A stretch of 64,000 nt of DNA from Citrus sinensis (GCF_022201045.2 NC_068558.1:868001-932000), one strand, 5' to 3'. Numbered from the stretch's first letter, positions 27,250-39,544 are shown. Notes: generated by a model not told the origin, from the sequence alone. Numbers and translations: made by a program.

Positions 27250-27837
27250 GGCTACGTTTTGGGACGCATGCGTAAATTAAACTAATTATTAGGATTAAAA
27301 TTGAATTAGATTAAATTAGATTAGATTATATTAGATTATATATAATTTTGTCTTTTATTTAGTATAATATCAGATATACTATTTTAAATTTAATTTAGTA
27401 AAGTTAATTAACTATTTGAATAGTATAATTATTTTGAATTGTATTACTAATTGTTGAATTTAATATTTAATATTTTTATAATAAATTATTAAATAATATT
27501 TTGGCATTTTATACTAAATACTATTGTAAATAAATAATTGAATTAAAATTTTGATATTTATATCAAATAAATTTTAGTTTAATTTAGTTTGATATTAAAA
27601 TTTTAGTTTAAATAAATTACGAAATTGATTATTTATTTATTTATTTATATGAATATAGTTTTAAAAAAACGAAAAAAAAAGTGATACAGAAGATTTTATC
27701 CTATTTAAACCCAAATTGAAATAAGGAATAATAGTCCCATTACTTTATTTTAGACTAATCAACTAGTCCTAACAGCCAAACATGCATCCCAAAAATTAGT
27801 TCAATCTTACCGTTGATCCTAAATTCCAAACGAGGCC
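27250..27837. mobile_element. Tourist-like (PIF/Harbinger) MITE, copy 2
   Basis: The element is 588 bp, starting GGCTACGTTTTGGGACGCATG and ending AAACGAGGCC. It is flanked by the 3-bp duplication CAA at 27247-27249 and 27838-27840. It is collinear with the element at 9781-10304 (shared TGTCTTTTATTT, AACTATTTGAATAGTATAA-like, ACTAATCAACTAGT and GACAGCCAAACATG-like blocks). It has no coding capacity and lies just downstream of the NDPK3 gene. Confidence 0.85.
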
Positions 27838-28077
27838 CAAAGATTTACAAGAAACAGTTTATCAAAATTCAAAAACATGATGAGCTAAGAAAATTTGGAA
27901 ATATTGGAGTCCATAAAGAGGTGTAGCAAATTATTGCCGAAATTCAATTTTGGATCGTAACAAAGTTGTGTTTTACCTCATCTCAACAGAAACAATTTTA
28001 TTCCACCAATTTATGCTTCTAATCCCACTATTCATGTAGGACCTAAGTTTCTAATAAAAGTAAGAGAAAAATTGTAA

Positions 28078-30397
28078 TCAGTTGGATTCATAGACCCACT
28101 TCTCTGCATTGCTTGTGTAATTAACCAAGTCTTCGGGTTTGAACCACAATTTAATCTCATCCTTGGCGGTCTCGGGGCCATCACTTCCATGAATGATGTT
28201 TCTACATGGGAAATCGGGTGAAAGAAGATGCAAATATTAAAGGGTGAAAAGGCGATTTGTTAAGATTCAAATAACATACAATTATGTCTCGGTTAAAAAG
28301 TATACCTTCCAACAACAACAGCTAGATCGCCTCTGATTGTTCCAGGTTCTGATTTCTGAGGATCTGTGGCTCCAATGAGTTTGCGACCATACGTAATAAC
28401 TCCCTCTCCTTCCCATACCTGCAAAAGTTGAATGCTTTAGCAAGCTGAAAAGGTTGATGTCAAAAAGGTAATATAAAGTTGATATTCCTACCATGGCAAT
28501 GACTGGACCAGAGCTAAGGAACTCGCACAGGCCATTAAAGAAGGGTCTTTCCTTCAGATCATGATAATGTTTTTGTGCAAACTCTTTTGATGGAACTACT
28601 ATCTTAATGGCCACAAGCTTAAAGCCTTTGCGCTCAAAGCGAGAGATGATTTCTGAAATCTGAAATACAGAACTATATGTATGAGTAGGTACTAGTCAAG
28701 CCCAACCGAAAAGAAATTTTAGAAAAAAGTAATGAAACACACACAGTCTCACTCATGGGGAGAGAGAATGAGGGTTAGAGACAGGGGGAAAAAAAAAAGG
28801 AACTCCGGAGGAAGCATGACATGTTGCCGCAAACAAAGTTTTTTTTTATTCACAAATGTGAAATTTAGGTCCCCGCAATAAACTGATCATTGAAGTTGCT
28901 TGTCTCTATCCATGGCAAAGAATTTGAGAAGCCATAATTTTCGAACAAAAATTGTAGGTTTGATGCTTATCTTACCAGTCCTCTTTGCACCCCATCTGGC
29001 TTGATGGCAATGAAAGTGCGTTCCATCTGAAAAGAAAAGAGATATGTTATTATATGAAGAAAGACAACCCAAATGAAAAACAAAAGTTGCAACTGTAAAA
29101 AGTAAATTAGATACGGACTTAGATCAGTGATTAAAGTACCTCTGCAGCATGTACTTCCTGCTCCTGGAGCATGTAAGCTGCAATAATAAAGAAAAGCACA
29201 AAGGAAAAATTAAGATCAGAGATTTTGGAGGAAAAAGGAAGGCGCAACTTCGTGCAATTAATATTCAAAGCTATGATGTCATAAAGTTACATAAAATATT
29301 TCCTATTATTGTTCTCTTGAAGAGATAAAATTGTGAAGAAATGGTTATCCAAGCTTTTATCAACAATATTAATTTCTTCTTTTAGATCCACCTTTAGTAA
29401 AGAGAGTGAAGGTTTTATCAGATTGATAAGAAACTTTGACTTGCAGATTTTCATAATATGAAGTGCAGTCAGTAACAACTTGCAAAACAGACATAAAAAT
29501 GGATCAGAAAACTGTTTGATCACTGCAGAAGAATGAGCTAATTGATAAAAAAATCATATTTTGGTGAGTGAGATAGAATGTCGGGAGAAATTTAGAGGAT
29601 AAGTGAGAAATCTAAAGTGCATCCAAAGCCAATTATTTCACCCATTACCATGGTTAAGACCAAGGTAATTTACTGTGGAAGAGGTCCCAGAAGCCACAAT
29701 GCTAATACTCAAGCAAGGGACAAGGCTCCTCTTCCTTTTCTTTTTCCACAAACCACAAACACCCATTCTCTGCTCAGACCTTTTACAATTATGCCATCAT
29801 CTCCTTTCCCTCAAAACAAAACCAAATTCTAGATATTTCATTATACTAAATCAAAAACATATAAAAAGCCTGTGCAGAAATACACAAAGTCTCAAACTTT
29901 TCAGAGTAAAATTGCAATGAAGAAACATGCACAACACACGTAACCTGCAGCAGGAATTGCAATGGCTCCCGAGAGCCATGATCGAGATGCAGTTGAGGAA
30001 CCAGCCCTCCCAAAACTTGAAACAAGATAAGGCAACTTCCCACTGAATGTAACTGCCGCTGCAGCAGATACAGCTCGCCCTTCTGCAAAAAGTTTGAAGA
30101 TTTCTCAAATGAATCTAATTATTAACGGTCAATATGATCGATTTTCCAATAATAGTAGACACAAGATTCAACATTTTCTTTGGATGATATAATAAATATC
30201 GAAAAAGAATAATATCGTCGAATCATTTCTCAGCGATCTATCAAAGCAATGTGAATCAAACGATTCAAATGTACAAGTGAAATAAAAAGTAAAAAAAAAA
30301 AGGATTTACCGGAGTAAAAGCGCGAATTCTTGGAAGCTGAAAGCAGAGACCTTGCGGTTGCGGCTCTAGAAGCAGATCTAACTATCTGAGAGCTCAT
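28078..30397 (-). CDS. NDPK3: Nucleoside diphosphate kinase 3, mitochondrial type, 7 exons
   Basis: The enzyme passes the gamma-phosphate of ATP to other nucleoside diphosphates through a phosphohistidine. Exons are 30310-30397, 29945-30082, 29140-29177, 28976-29026, 28492-28659, 28306-28418 and 28078-28201 (720 nt, 239 aa, all GT-AG). Residues 1-88 are an Arg/Ser/Ala-rich targeting region with a short hydrophobic stretch ([12 protein letters not shown]), as in organelle NDPK3 proteins, which sit in the mitochondrial intermembrane space. The kinase domain starts at [17 protein letters not shown] (residue 89). It contains [11 protein letters not shown] and the active-site motif [12 protein letters not shown], with His203 as the phosphorylated residue, and ends EKWVYESN. 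The length and both halves fit the family. The exact compartment is inferred from the leader. Confidence 0.95.
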
Positions 30398-30920
30398 ACT
30401 TGGGATTGGATTGGATTCTCAAGACTCAAATTTAAGCTGAAACAAGAGAGTAAGTAAGCCCAACAGAGAGCAACAGAGTGATAAGACTTGAAAGAGAGAT
30501 ATGAAAAATATATATATACGTGTCTCCGTGGGTTACTATATCGTGATTGTGTGGTCCAGTCAAACCCCTACCCTAACTTTAGGAACTTGTGGAGCTCTCC
30601 GGTTCTCATGTGTACAGTAAAGGCTTGTGATACCATTTAAAATTGTATTATTTGCTATTTTACTTACTTTTACTTTTATGAAGTTTCCCTAATGGTTTCC
30701 CCATTTTTGTGGATGCAAAGTAAATGGGAAACTTCCCCTTTTGTCAGTACTTAAGTTTGATATTTTCTAAATAAATAAATAATAAAGTTTACTTTAGTGA
30801 TATTTTCTAAATAAATAATAAACTTCCCCCTCTTGACAGAGTAATTATTCCCTTTTCTTCTTTTCATGAGAAAGAGTATTTATTCTTTGCCTTAACTACA
30901 AACTAACCATTCTTCCCTCT

Positions 30921-31175
30921 TTGATGGAGAAGGACAAGAAAAGAAGAAGAAAAGCAGCTTTGTGCTGGTCCCTCACGACCTCTTTGATTGATAGATCTAC
31001 CGATGGTTGCCAAAGAGTTAAAAGTAACTTTCCTAACACCCCAATGCTTTTCACTTGGTGCTGCACAATTTGCACAATTTTAACAGGTGCTTTTGTGATT
31101 CATCATTCATGCGGCATATGCTGCGAGGATTCGTCGGATCGGCGTGGAGTGTTTAAGTACCCCTATGATGAATGA
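30921..31175 (+). CDS. Possible small open frame, 84 aa, unsupported
   Basis: The frame starts MMEKDKKRRRKAALCW, has a Cys-rich hydrophobic segment (LFTWCCTICTILTGAFVI) and ends FKYPYDE. It lies alone between the NDPK3 promoter and the 3' end of the PH-like gene. I do not recognise a family and see no clear promoter. A chance frame is at least as likely as a gene. Confidence 0.15.
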   Translation: MMEKDKKRRRKAALCWSLTTSLIDRSTDGCQRVKSNFPNTPMLFTWCCTICTILTGAFVIHHSCGICCEDSSDRRGVFKYPYDE

Positions 31176-31654
31176 CCCCACAACCTTGGATGCTTGCTTT
31201 TAGTAACCAAAGAAAAAGTACAAATGGAATTACTTATAAAAGATTATTATTCAGGAAATGGTTCTTCGTAAGCAAAAAAATTCAGAAGCTTTCCTGAATA
31301 AATAGACGCACCAATTGAAAATATGTGAGTGTGACAACAAAACACCGATGCTTGCAAGAAATGACAAGTTTCTGGTTTGCTAAAGTAGCCCGAGCAAGCA
31401 TCAGAACTTCGCTATGCCAGTAAGTTTGATGCATCTGTTCATTTTTTTGTTTTTGTTTAGATTGCAACGCTTTAAGCAAATCTTCATTGGAATGCCAAGT
31501 ACATGGCTTGTTACGTGGCATAAATACCATTCAGATGTCTGGCAAATGCAAGATGATGAGAAATGAGTTTGTGCTACAGTCGAAGATATGTACAAATATT
31601 CCACTAGAACGTGGAGTCTTATGTACAGAGACACAAAGAATAAGTTAGTGCTCT

Positions 31655-33089
31655 CTATCTAATTTCAGTTTTCTTAACCCATGTACAGATTTGACAGTTA
31701 TTTTCACTTGACCCATTTGGAGTGCTTGGTTCATAATCCAACTTGCAATCAGTTTGTAAAGCTGACAACCAAGAGTACACCTGAGAACAAGGATAATTAA
31801 TTCAAATCATAAAGACATTTAAAAGATTGGTGCTGTAATAAAATCAAACACCATTCACACATAAAGGTAGATGAGAATTACTAATACCTGTATCTTAGAA
31901 ATACTTGAGCACTCAATTCGTAGTCCATGACGTGTTAAAATATAGAAGCAATATCGCATCTCACCATTTTCTCGTGTGATGCTTGGCAAAGAAGCTACTT
32001 CAACAACATCAGATAAGACAGTGGAGTCCTGAGGGCTCAAATCTACATTATGTATCATTTTTCTCTAGTTAGCACATAAGAAGCATCAGGGTTTTAGCTG
32101 AATAAACAGAGAAGCTGGTTGTGACACAAATCATGACAATAAAATCTCAGGAGAATCACAAAGAACCAACTACCTGTTGACAACAAATAGAAGAAAATAC
32201 ATGATCCATGAAGAACAATAAAGCGCGGAAGCCAGTCATCAACATCAGTATCATCTATAGGTGGAGGTTCTCCTGGTAAAGGCTTCCACCTCTGGAAAAG
32301 GAAATAAAAGAGGAAAGCCTTAAAGTAGGATCATTGCAAGCACAAACTCATGAACAATAAGTTGATACAATGGATCATCAACAATAATTAAAGCGACACT
32401 GAGGACAATTACAGTTCGGATGTACAAATAGCCAGACAAACGTGCAGACCGCAAAATTTCATCAACATGTTCCAACCTGTACTGAACATAAAGAAGTCAA
32501 GGATAAACCTCAAAGAAGAAAGAATGATATATTTTTGAAGTCAAGCATCATGTTTGTCTTACTGAGCTTTCAAGTGAGCCTCCCTGTCTTCTAAATCTGC
32601 CAACTCTGATCGAAGTGATTCTAATTCTGTAGCAGTCAACTCAACCTGAACATCAAAACAATGCGGGGATTCAAAAAGACAGAAGTTTCAAACATGTCAA
32701 TTTGCAGGTGACGAGAAAGTTTCAACAAACCTTTTCCTGGCCATCAGAGCTTGAAACCCAGGGCAGCCCACGCAAACTAAACATATTCAACATGACTGCA
32801 GCACTTTTCAACTTTCGTCGAGTCCAAGAATGGCTATGCAATTGCAACCTATGCTAGACCAGAGTAAGAAAACTAAACAGAAATCAATTCAAAGTTTCTT
32901 AATCCTAGTCTCTATAATTTATTTATTTTTTCCCCCTTCTTCTTTTCCTTCGGAATAGAAATACCTCAAACTACTATCAGTACTTGGCTGTGAAGCAGAT
33001 GGAGTATTAATTTGAGGAGAGTCCTCACTAGGAGTTGGGACTTCAAAGTGATCTGAAATAACCTTTATCTTACCAAGATTACCTTCCAT
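31655..33089 (-). CDS. PH-like domain protein with coiled coil, 7 coding exons
   Basis: Exons are 32965-33089, 32731-32848, 32563-32645, 32413-32476, 32174-32291, 31888-32042 and 31655-31780 (789 nt, 262 aa, all GT-AG). The N-terminal 60 residues are Ser/Pro-rich and probably disordered. Residues about 82-120 (ELESLRSELADLEDREAHLK) form a coiled coil. The rest, from SGYLYIRTRWKP to VYSWLSALQT, reads as a pleckstrin-homology-like fold: strand-rich, with WLPRFIVLHGSCIFYF and YCFYILTRHGLRIEC. PH domains commonly bind phosphoinositides or proteins; no specific ligand can be read here. The first ATG of exon 2 (33089) is used because the leader exon has no open in-frame start. An intron of about 1.0 kb (33131-34129) sits in the 5' UTR. 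By position it matches At4g23895 as I recall. Confidence 0.85.
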
Positions 33090-33130
33090 GAAGCTATTTT
33101 CAATGGAAGGAAAAAGAGCAGGCCTATGAC

Positions 33131-34129
33131 CTGAAAAAAATAATGAGTTATTTAATAGGGAATCTAACTTGATACAACAACAAAGTCAAAATATAGCATA
33201 AAGCACTAGATATTCCAATCACTGTCGTCTATTTCACTTTGAACATTTGTGCTAGTGCCAAAAGGAATTCAAGAACTCTGTATTGCCAAGGGAGGATCGA
33301 TTTCCAGAATTTTGACATAAAGTTTTATGATACTTTCCCCTGATTTGTACACAAATTTCCCTCTGCTTGTCTAATTATAGGCACCAAAGTGGAGAGAGTG
33401 ATGTCTTGAAAGAAGAATCATGGTTCTATATCTAGCAGAATGTAATACTAAAGCACCAATTCAACCCATACTTTTCAGTTGCCCAATATCTAGAGACTAG
33501 CCGCAGCACAGTTCTGACTAGTTGAGCTGATAATAATTCAATGAACACGAAAGCTTTGAGAAGAAATATAGTGAAATAGCCAATATTTGGCATAGATGAG
33601 GTGGGAAAGTGTTGCCGAGCAAGATTGTGGCATTGATAGAAGAATCTTCAGATAAATAAACGAAGTTGAGCATGATCTAGATACTCCAGGAACAAAAGAA
33701 GAAAAAATCAATAACACGGTTCATAATTCATTAACAAACGACCTTATTTCCCTCTACTTATTTCCACTCCTTGATGGAGAAATACAACCATAAACAGCCA
33801 AATCACTTAAAAAACTTAGGATACAACAATATATAAAGAGCTTTAGTTTTCAACTACATAAGATCTAGTGAAAATTAATCAATCAAACCAAATATTCTCC
33901 AATAAACTCTTAAGTGGGAAAATAACTCTCAGAACAAACAACCTTGAACTGAACCAACTAACCTCAGAAAATCATCCAGTCAAAAAGGAATAAGAAAAGA
34001 CAAACACGATCACGTTTTCCCCTGAATCTGATCAAAACAATACAAAGCTAATATTCGTAGCAGCGTAACTTAATATAAAAGAAAAGTAAGTAAATTGGGA
34101 TTTCACCAATTAATTGAAGAGACGTTTAC
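33131..34129 (-). other. 5' UTR intron of the PH-like gene
   Basis: The donor is CTCCG|GTAAACG at 34130/34129 and the acceptor TTTCAG|GTCATAGG at 33131/33130. The first non-coding exon runs upstream of 34130. An ATG in that exon opens a short frame that stops at once, so it could act as a minor upstream ORF. Confidence 0.65.
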
Positions 34130-34661
34130 CGGAGAGGAAAATGAGCTGATGCTGTAGAGGATCAGGATCTTTTCTCTCTTCGTGGAAAGTCGTTTGACTC
34201 CCTTTCACACATAACTGTATACACGAACACGGCTGGTCGGTAAAGTAGTTTAGTTTCATTATGCAGGCGGCAAAGACCTTTTCGCCCCTGCAGGGTTGTT
34301 GGCCGTGGACATGAATTCTTTATTAATAGTACATGACTGTTTTTATATTGCGCATATTAATTAGCGGAATGCGCTGAAATCATAATAAATTGTTTATTTT
34401 TATTATAGTAATTGGAATTAAAATAAGTTGTATTATTGTTAATGTGTTTATTTTATCGTTGAATTTGAATCAAAATTAACTAAATTGTTACCAACTACTA
34501 AAAAATCATTAATTTATTATTGTCATAATTATTATTTTGTATTTGATTATTGTGATAAAGATAATGATGAATATTATTATTATTTGCATTAATTAATTAA
34601 TGTTAATAACAACAACATTAATATTAAGTAATTATAATACTTTTATCATTAATAATAATAA

Positions 34662-35303
34662 TAAGGGAAATTTTTAACCTACCCCCAAATAAATTGACAT
34701 TTTACACCATGCACAAAACAAAATGACGTGTTGCACCGAACCCCCAATTCCGTTAATTTTTCAGTTATTTCTAACGGTTCCGTCTAACTTTTGATTGAAT
34801 GACAAAAATGCCCCTCTATGTAAAAAAAAACAAAATTTTTAGCTCATTTAATTTTTTTAAGGTTTTTATTTCAATTGCAATAAAAAAATTTCTTGTTACA
34901 TGTACATTGTCACCACTATTATTTTTTCTTTAATTTTTTTAAGATTTTTATTTCAATTACAATAAAAAAAATTTCTTGTTACATGTACATTTGTCACCAC
35001 TATTATTTTTCCTTTAATTTTTTAAGGTTTTTATTTCAATTGCAATAAAAAAAAATTCTTGTTACATGTACATTGTCACCACTATTATTTTTCCTTTAAT
35101 TTTTTAAAGATTTTTATTTCAATTGTAATAAAGAGAATTCCCATTAAAATTAATTTAATGAATGAACTTTCAATTTTACCCTTCCACCGTTAAACATAAC
35201 TGAGAAAATAACGGAATTGAGGGCGCGGTGTAACAAGTCAAATTTTTTGAGAACGCGGTGCAAAATGTCAATTTATTTGAGGGTAGATTAAAAATTTCCC
35301 TAA
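34662..35303. mobile_element. Long-TIR non-autonomous DNA element with internal tandem repeats
   Basis: The first and last ~120-150 bp are inverted copies. Both ends, read inward, give AAGGGAAATTTTTAA (or TAGGG...), CTACC, CAAATAAATTGACATTTT, CACC, CAATTCCGTTA and AACGG. Between them lie about four tandem copies of a ~75-bp unit (listed separately). Both flanks are (TAA)n, so the exact end and duplication cannot be fixed. Long TIRs suggest a Mutator-type MITE, but a 9-bp duplication cannot be shown here. Confidence 0.75.
34849..35135. repeat. Four tandem ~75-bp units inside the long-TIR element
   Basis: Each unit has TTTTTATTTCAATTGCAATAA (with changes), a run of A, TTCTTGTTACATGTACATT and GTCACCACTATTATT. 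The fourth unit is partial. Internal satellite-like arrays are known in some plant non-autonomous elements. Confidence 0.85.
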
Positions 35304-35309
35304 TAATAA

Positions 35310-36280
35310 TAATAATCAAAATCATCATCATCAGCAACAACAACAACTAAAAATCATCATCATCATTGACAACTCATCATCTTAATTGGATCAGAACTAG
35401 TGGTTATGCAAGAATTACCGCTCTTGCTTATTTGACCTAACGCCTAGTAGTGGTGGCTCATCGCCATAAGTCTTGTTGTTCGAATTGGATCAACCATAGA
35501 TGAATATATGGTTTCGATTGATTCTCATTATTTTCATTTTTAATTATTATTTAAATCGAAAATAAAAAAATTAAGACAAAAAAGTAATTCCTAGGAACAG
35601 GATTCTGATTTCGAACCCTAGGAAATTATATCTCTGAAAAGAATTTCAAGCATTAATTTTATAAGTAAACGTATCATTAATTTTGATTTCATAATTTCTA
35701 TTGTGATTACTTGCAAGTAAATAAGTAATCCCATCGTCAAGCACATAGATTACTTTACACATAACAATAATAGAATATACAAACTTGCTTTTAAGATGAC
35801 TGTAATGATGGGTCCATCAAATATTCTTACTTTAATTGATTTCTTTTTTTTTTCTTTTTTTCTTTTTTTGGGAAAGGAAATGCATCCTTTAACCTTTTCA
35901 TGCCTTTGTCCCATTAATCTATGATACATTATCTCCTGTATTGACATCACTCATCAAATCACAAGGATGCTATATAACTTATCTTTCATTGATATTTTAG
36001 TAGTATTGTAGCTTGGTCTTGACCCTTCTATTGAGATGGCACAATTAATTGCCTTCTGAAGATTGGCATGGATTGCAGATAAGTTTTCACTGGGAGCTTG
36101 TGGATGAAATTTATTCAAGCACTATAAGCCTTGAGGTAGAAAAAATGGGAGGGCTAAATCTGGAAATTAAGATGCAATCCGCTTCTTAATTAATAACAAC
36201 TCAACGGATGCTGAACAAAACAATCCAACCGACCGAAGTCAAAACGACATTCGAGTATCTGACCATCCATCCCACAATGG
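35310..36280. other. Intergenic DNA with triplet microsatellites
   Basis: ATC/CAA triplet runs occur near 35320-35380. Around 35395-35630 a stretch with TTCGAACCCTAGG resembles tRNA-related or SINE-like sequence but cannot be delimited. No gene is seen. Confidence 0.4.
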
Positions 36281-36287
36281 AAAATAG

Positions 36288-36988
36288 TAGGGGTGGGCAT
36301 ATTTTAACCGAACCGATCCAAACCGACCATTTGGATCGGTTTGGATTGGTTTTATTAGTAAAAAAATTAGTTTTGGTTTATTATATTGCAAACCGATATC
36401 ACTCGGTTTGGATTTCGGTTTGGAAGGATTCAAACCGATCCAATCCAGAAATATTATATAATTACATTATATTCTAAGTTAAGCAATCTAATTAATTATA
36501 TTTATCATTTTATGCAGATTTTGACAAATCAAAAGTAATTGGGCCATAAGTTTTGACAGACAAGATGCACAATATTTTAATTGTCAAATATTGTTCAAGT
36601 TTATTTTAATTTTGTGAGTTTGTTTTGAATGAACATGTTAAGAACTTCTTTATTAGGATGTATTATGCTGTAAACTTGTATGGATGTATATTTGAATTGT
36701 TATGTAGATATCAAAGTAGATATGAATAATATAAAAGAAGTATCAATTTGGATTACGGACACAAAAATAACAAATAATTTAGGTAAAATAATATAAAAGA
36801 AGTGGGCTTTTAACTAATAAAGTCAAACTGAGGATCCAAACCGATCCAAACCAATCTAGTCGGTTTAGATCGATTCGGTTTGAAAAAATTTTAAGTTGAT
36901 ATCGGTTTGAAAATATTTTAAACCGATAAATTTAGATCGATTTGAGAATATGTCTCCAACCAATCCAAATCGAATTTGCCCACCCCTG
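36288..36988. mobile_element. hAT MITE, TIR TAGGGGTGGGCA, copy 1
   Basis: The element is 701 bp. It begins TAGGGGTGGGCATATTTTAA and its other end read inward is CAGGGGTGGGCAAATTCG. The flanks GAAAATAG (36280-36287) and AAAAATAG (36989-36996) form an 8-bp target duplication with one difference. Both subterminal regions are rich in AACCGATCC/CGGTTTGGATTGG pentamer-type motifs, probable transposase contact sites. It is non-coding inside and lies just upstream of the NdhS gene. Confidence 0.8.
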
Positions 36989-37322
36989 AAAAATAGCATT
37001 CAATAGAGCGAATCGAAAGGCTTAAACACCTGGAGCCCAAGTTGACGCTTAAACCGGCCCAGACCCGCCTAAAAGGCAGCTCTATCGATTGGCGAAGACC
37101 CAGGGCAAGAGTCGACAAACTGACAAAGTAATTGTAGCTCAAGTATATGTGTTGTCGACAACTCATGAAAAAGACAATTCTGTGCAGATAAAATAGGATT
37201 CACACATCTGTAAGTGACAGAATAATCAACCCTATCCAATAAAAGCTACTTCGTGGCTAAAATTATACGGCAACAATTTCCCTTCTCTCACAGAAACTGC
37301 AACTCTGGTTCCTGCAACAGCC

Positions 37323-38039
37323 ATGGCTTCTTCAATCAATCTCCACACCCTTCAAGGTCCCCTGCTTAAATCTCACTTTCTTGGCCAAAATCAAGTCTCC
37401 TACAGACCTCAGAAACCATATTTGGCCACGCCAAAACAACCATCAAAGGTTCTGAAACCTTGTGCTAAATTCGACCTATTTGAAATCATGGGAGGCAGAG
37501 GACTGTGTAATGGAGAGAAAGGTATAGAACTAGAGCTGAAGAGAAATGTAACGGAACAAGAATCACAAGTTGCTGATAAAGAAGAAGAAAGTTCAGCTAG
37601 TACTGCAATGCCGTCAACTCTTAGTGCACCGGAAGGTGCATTTGAAAAAGAGATGATGGGGCTAACTGGAGGATTTCCGGGTGGGGAAAAGGGATTGCAG
37701 CTATTCATTGAGCAAAACCCACCTCCCCAAAAACCAGTGACTGCGGATTCAGGCGATGTAGTGGCTCTCACTACCACGAGGAAGCCGAAACCGCCTGAAT
37801 GGCCACTTCTAATGCCTGGTATGTTTGCCATTGTGAAGAATCCGAACAATCCATTTTACATGTACTGTGGTATTGTTCAGAGGATCACAGATGGAAAGGC
37901 AGGGGTTCTTTTTGAGGGGGGAAATTGGGATCGGTTGATCACTTTCAGGCTAGATGAGCTGGAACGCAGAGAAAAGGGTCCTCCAGGAAGAAATCCCAAG
38001 TCCGCTGTCCTTGAAGGAATGATCAAGAAACAAGAATAA
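37323..38039 (+). CDS. NDHS: NAD(P)H dehydrogenase-like complex subunit S, plastid (NdhS/CRR31), single exon
   Basis: NdhS is the ferredoxin-binding subunit of the thylakoid NDH complex, which drives cyclic electron flow around photosystem I. The frame is 238 aa without introns, from ATG 37323 to TAA 38037-38039. Residues 1-50 form a transit peptide (MASSINLHTLQ..., Ser/Lys-rich). FDLFEIMGGRGLCNGEKGI follows, a block conserved in NdhS, then a variable acidic linker and EKEMMGLTGGFPGGEKGL. The C-terminal ~80 residues (WPLLMPGMFAIVKNPNNPFY onward, with GVLFEGGNWDRLITFRLDEL) form the SH3-like fold that binds ferredoxin, with the conserved Arg-containing surface present. The length is normal and nothing is broken. 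Expression would be expected to be light- and leaf-linked, but no element here proves that. Confidence 0.95.
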   Translation: MASSINLHTLQGPLLKSHFLGQNQVSYRPQKPYLATPKQPSKVLKPCAKFDLFEIMGGRGLCNGEKGIELELKRNVTEQESQVADKEEESSASTAMPSTLSAPEGAFEKEMMGLTGGFPGGEKGLQLFIEQNPPPQKPVTADSGDVVALTTTRKPKPPEWPLLMPGMFAIVKNPNNPFYMYCGIVQRITDGKAGVLFEGGNWDRLITFRLDELERREKGPPGRNPKSAVLEGMIKKQE

Positions 38040-38317
38040 AAATGATCTGCCCCTCTCTTCCCCATGTATGTAAGTTTACATGCCTTTTGTGAGCATTTGT
38101 ACTTAGGATAAACATATTCAACAAAAATAAAACAGAGAAAGGTTTTCACTTTCCTGCTATGTGTATTATTAAAGTCAATTAGATGTTTCTTTCTTTCATA
38201 GCGTATCAAATCCTTACAATGTAACAGCTACTGAACTTCGACATTGAGAAAAGGGAAAGAAATGAGTTAAAAAAATAACCATACATCACGGTCTCTTCTC
38301 AAAGCTCGATCACAAGA

Positions 38318-39393
38318 TCAGATACAGCCACCCAACTGCCAAAAGACAATCAATTAGTAAGAAATCATTCCCAGTCTAATGTAATGAACAAACATTAAAA
38401 GGGTTGGTGTTGGGGGGGGGGGGGGGGGGGGTGGGGAATCATTCTTCCAATGCATTGTAGACTAATTTTGTTATCATAATAATACAGTATGAATGTACAA
38501 TTAGTTCAGGACTTTCACTTTCGTGCAGATTACAGGTGAAATGTTCGGTAAATTTCCACTCAGAAAACCAATGATATGACATGACAAGAAAAATCATCTA
38601 CCACATTCACTCTTAACATCAAAACTAAGCCAGCTATCATCCATCCCTGAAAAACTAGTGAACCAAACAAATAACATGCACATTGCTCTATACGAACAGA
38701 GATATAAATTTTTTGTTGAAATCATTTACTTGAATACACACACAACGTTAAAATTTTAGTGTCTTTCTTAGGGGTACAAGATACAACTAAGCCTTAATCA
38801 GATTATCTCAACCGGTTAAATCTTCAAAGGGAAACCAGAATATGCTTGAGAAGGAGATTATTCATACCAAAATAGCCTCAATCTCCTCATTGGACGGCGG
38901 CATTCGTTTGGGCTGAAGAGAAGCTTTGCCTCCAACAGTTGTAGAGACCTTTGACCAGTTATTTGGATCAACATTAGCTCCAGCTTGCGACTGGGATGCA
39001 GAACCTGCAAAATATATCTCTCGATACTTCTTTATAAGAATCACAGCCGTTACTAATTTCTTGCAATTATATTATAGCAATGGGTTCAACTTTCACTATA
39101 TAAAAAATTGAAAAAAATAAATAAATAAAAGCTTCAGGCTTGACGTCAAAATCTAAAATCTTTAATTTCATCAAGAATTTTAAAAGAAATAAATAGTAAA
39201 TACACGACTTATGAAACATTAATAGGACCAGATTGAAAAGAAACAAGAATATAGTAATAATGACAATAATAAAACATGATCATGAAAGAAACAAATTGAA
39301 GGTGAACAAGACAAGAGACGTACCAGAAGATTTAGGGTGTCTCTGAGGGAACTTGATGCGAGGGATTCTCTTCAACGCTTGTGTTCCAGCCAT
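38318..39393 (-). CDS. Conserved 74-aa plant protein of unknown function, 3 exons
   Basis: Exons are 39324-39393, 38868-39004 and 38318-38335, totalling 225 nt (74 aa), all GT-AG; the last exon encodes only LGGCI plus the stop. The protein starts MAGTQALKRIPRIKFPQRHP, is basic at the N-terminus, and ends with MPPSNEEIEAILLGGCI. I recall this small protein as widely conserved in plants (At4g23885-like); the function is unknown. An upstream in-frame ATG at 39528 would add 45 residues that are mostly Arg/Glu from a GA repeat, so the ATG at 39393 is preferred. Without splicing, the last 18-nt exon would be missed, which makes it easy to mis-annotate. Confidence 0.82.
38412..38431. repeat. 20-base poly-G run
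   Basis: This is an uninterrupted run of 20 G in the convergent space between NdhS and the 74-aa gene. Such runs can form G-quadruplex and often vary or are mis-assembled. Confidence 0.85.
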
Positions 39394-39418
39394 CTCTCTC
39401 TCTCTCTCTCTCTCTCTG
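39394..39418. repeat. (TC)n repeat in the 5' leader of the 74-aa gene
   Basis: A CT/GA dinucleotide run directly abuts the start codon, reading GAGAGA on the coding strand. GA-rich leaders occur in many plant genes; the UBR7-like gene here has one too (52132-52158). Confidence 0.85.
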
Positions 39419-39544
39419 CGGGATGCAGCAATAAAATTCTTGCCCGATTGACTCTGACCATTGCTCCTTATGGGTCGAAACGACGGCGTTCCTTTAGGCT
39501 TTCGGCTCTGAGCTGGTGGGCCAAACATTAAAGCCTACTACTAC

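Noticed and set aside
29617-29920. Two overlapping plus-strand frames of 71 and 81 aa
   Set aside because: They fall within intron 2 of the NDPK3 gene on the opposite strand, and their composition looks non-coding.
34849-35135. CRISPR-like regular repeats
   Set aside because: The units are directly tandem with no unique spacers, lie inside a TIR-bounded element, and the genome is a plant's.
37409-37849. 146-aa minus-strand frame
   Set aside because: It is the antisense shadow of the NdhS coding sequence; the plus strand has the conserved domains.
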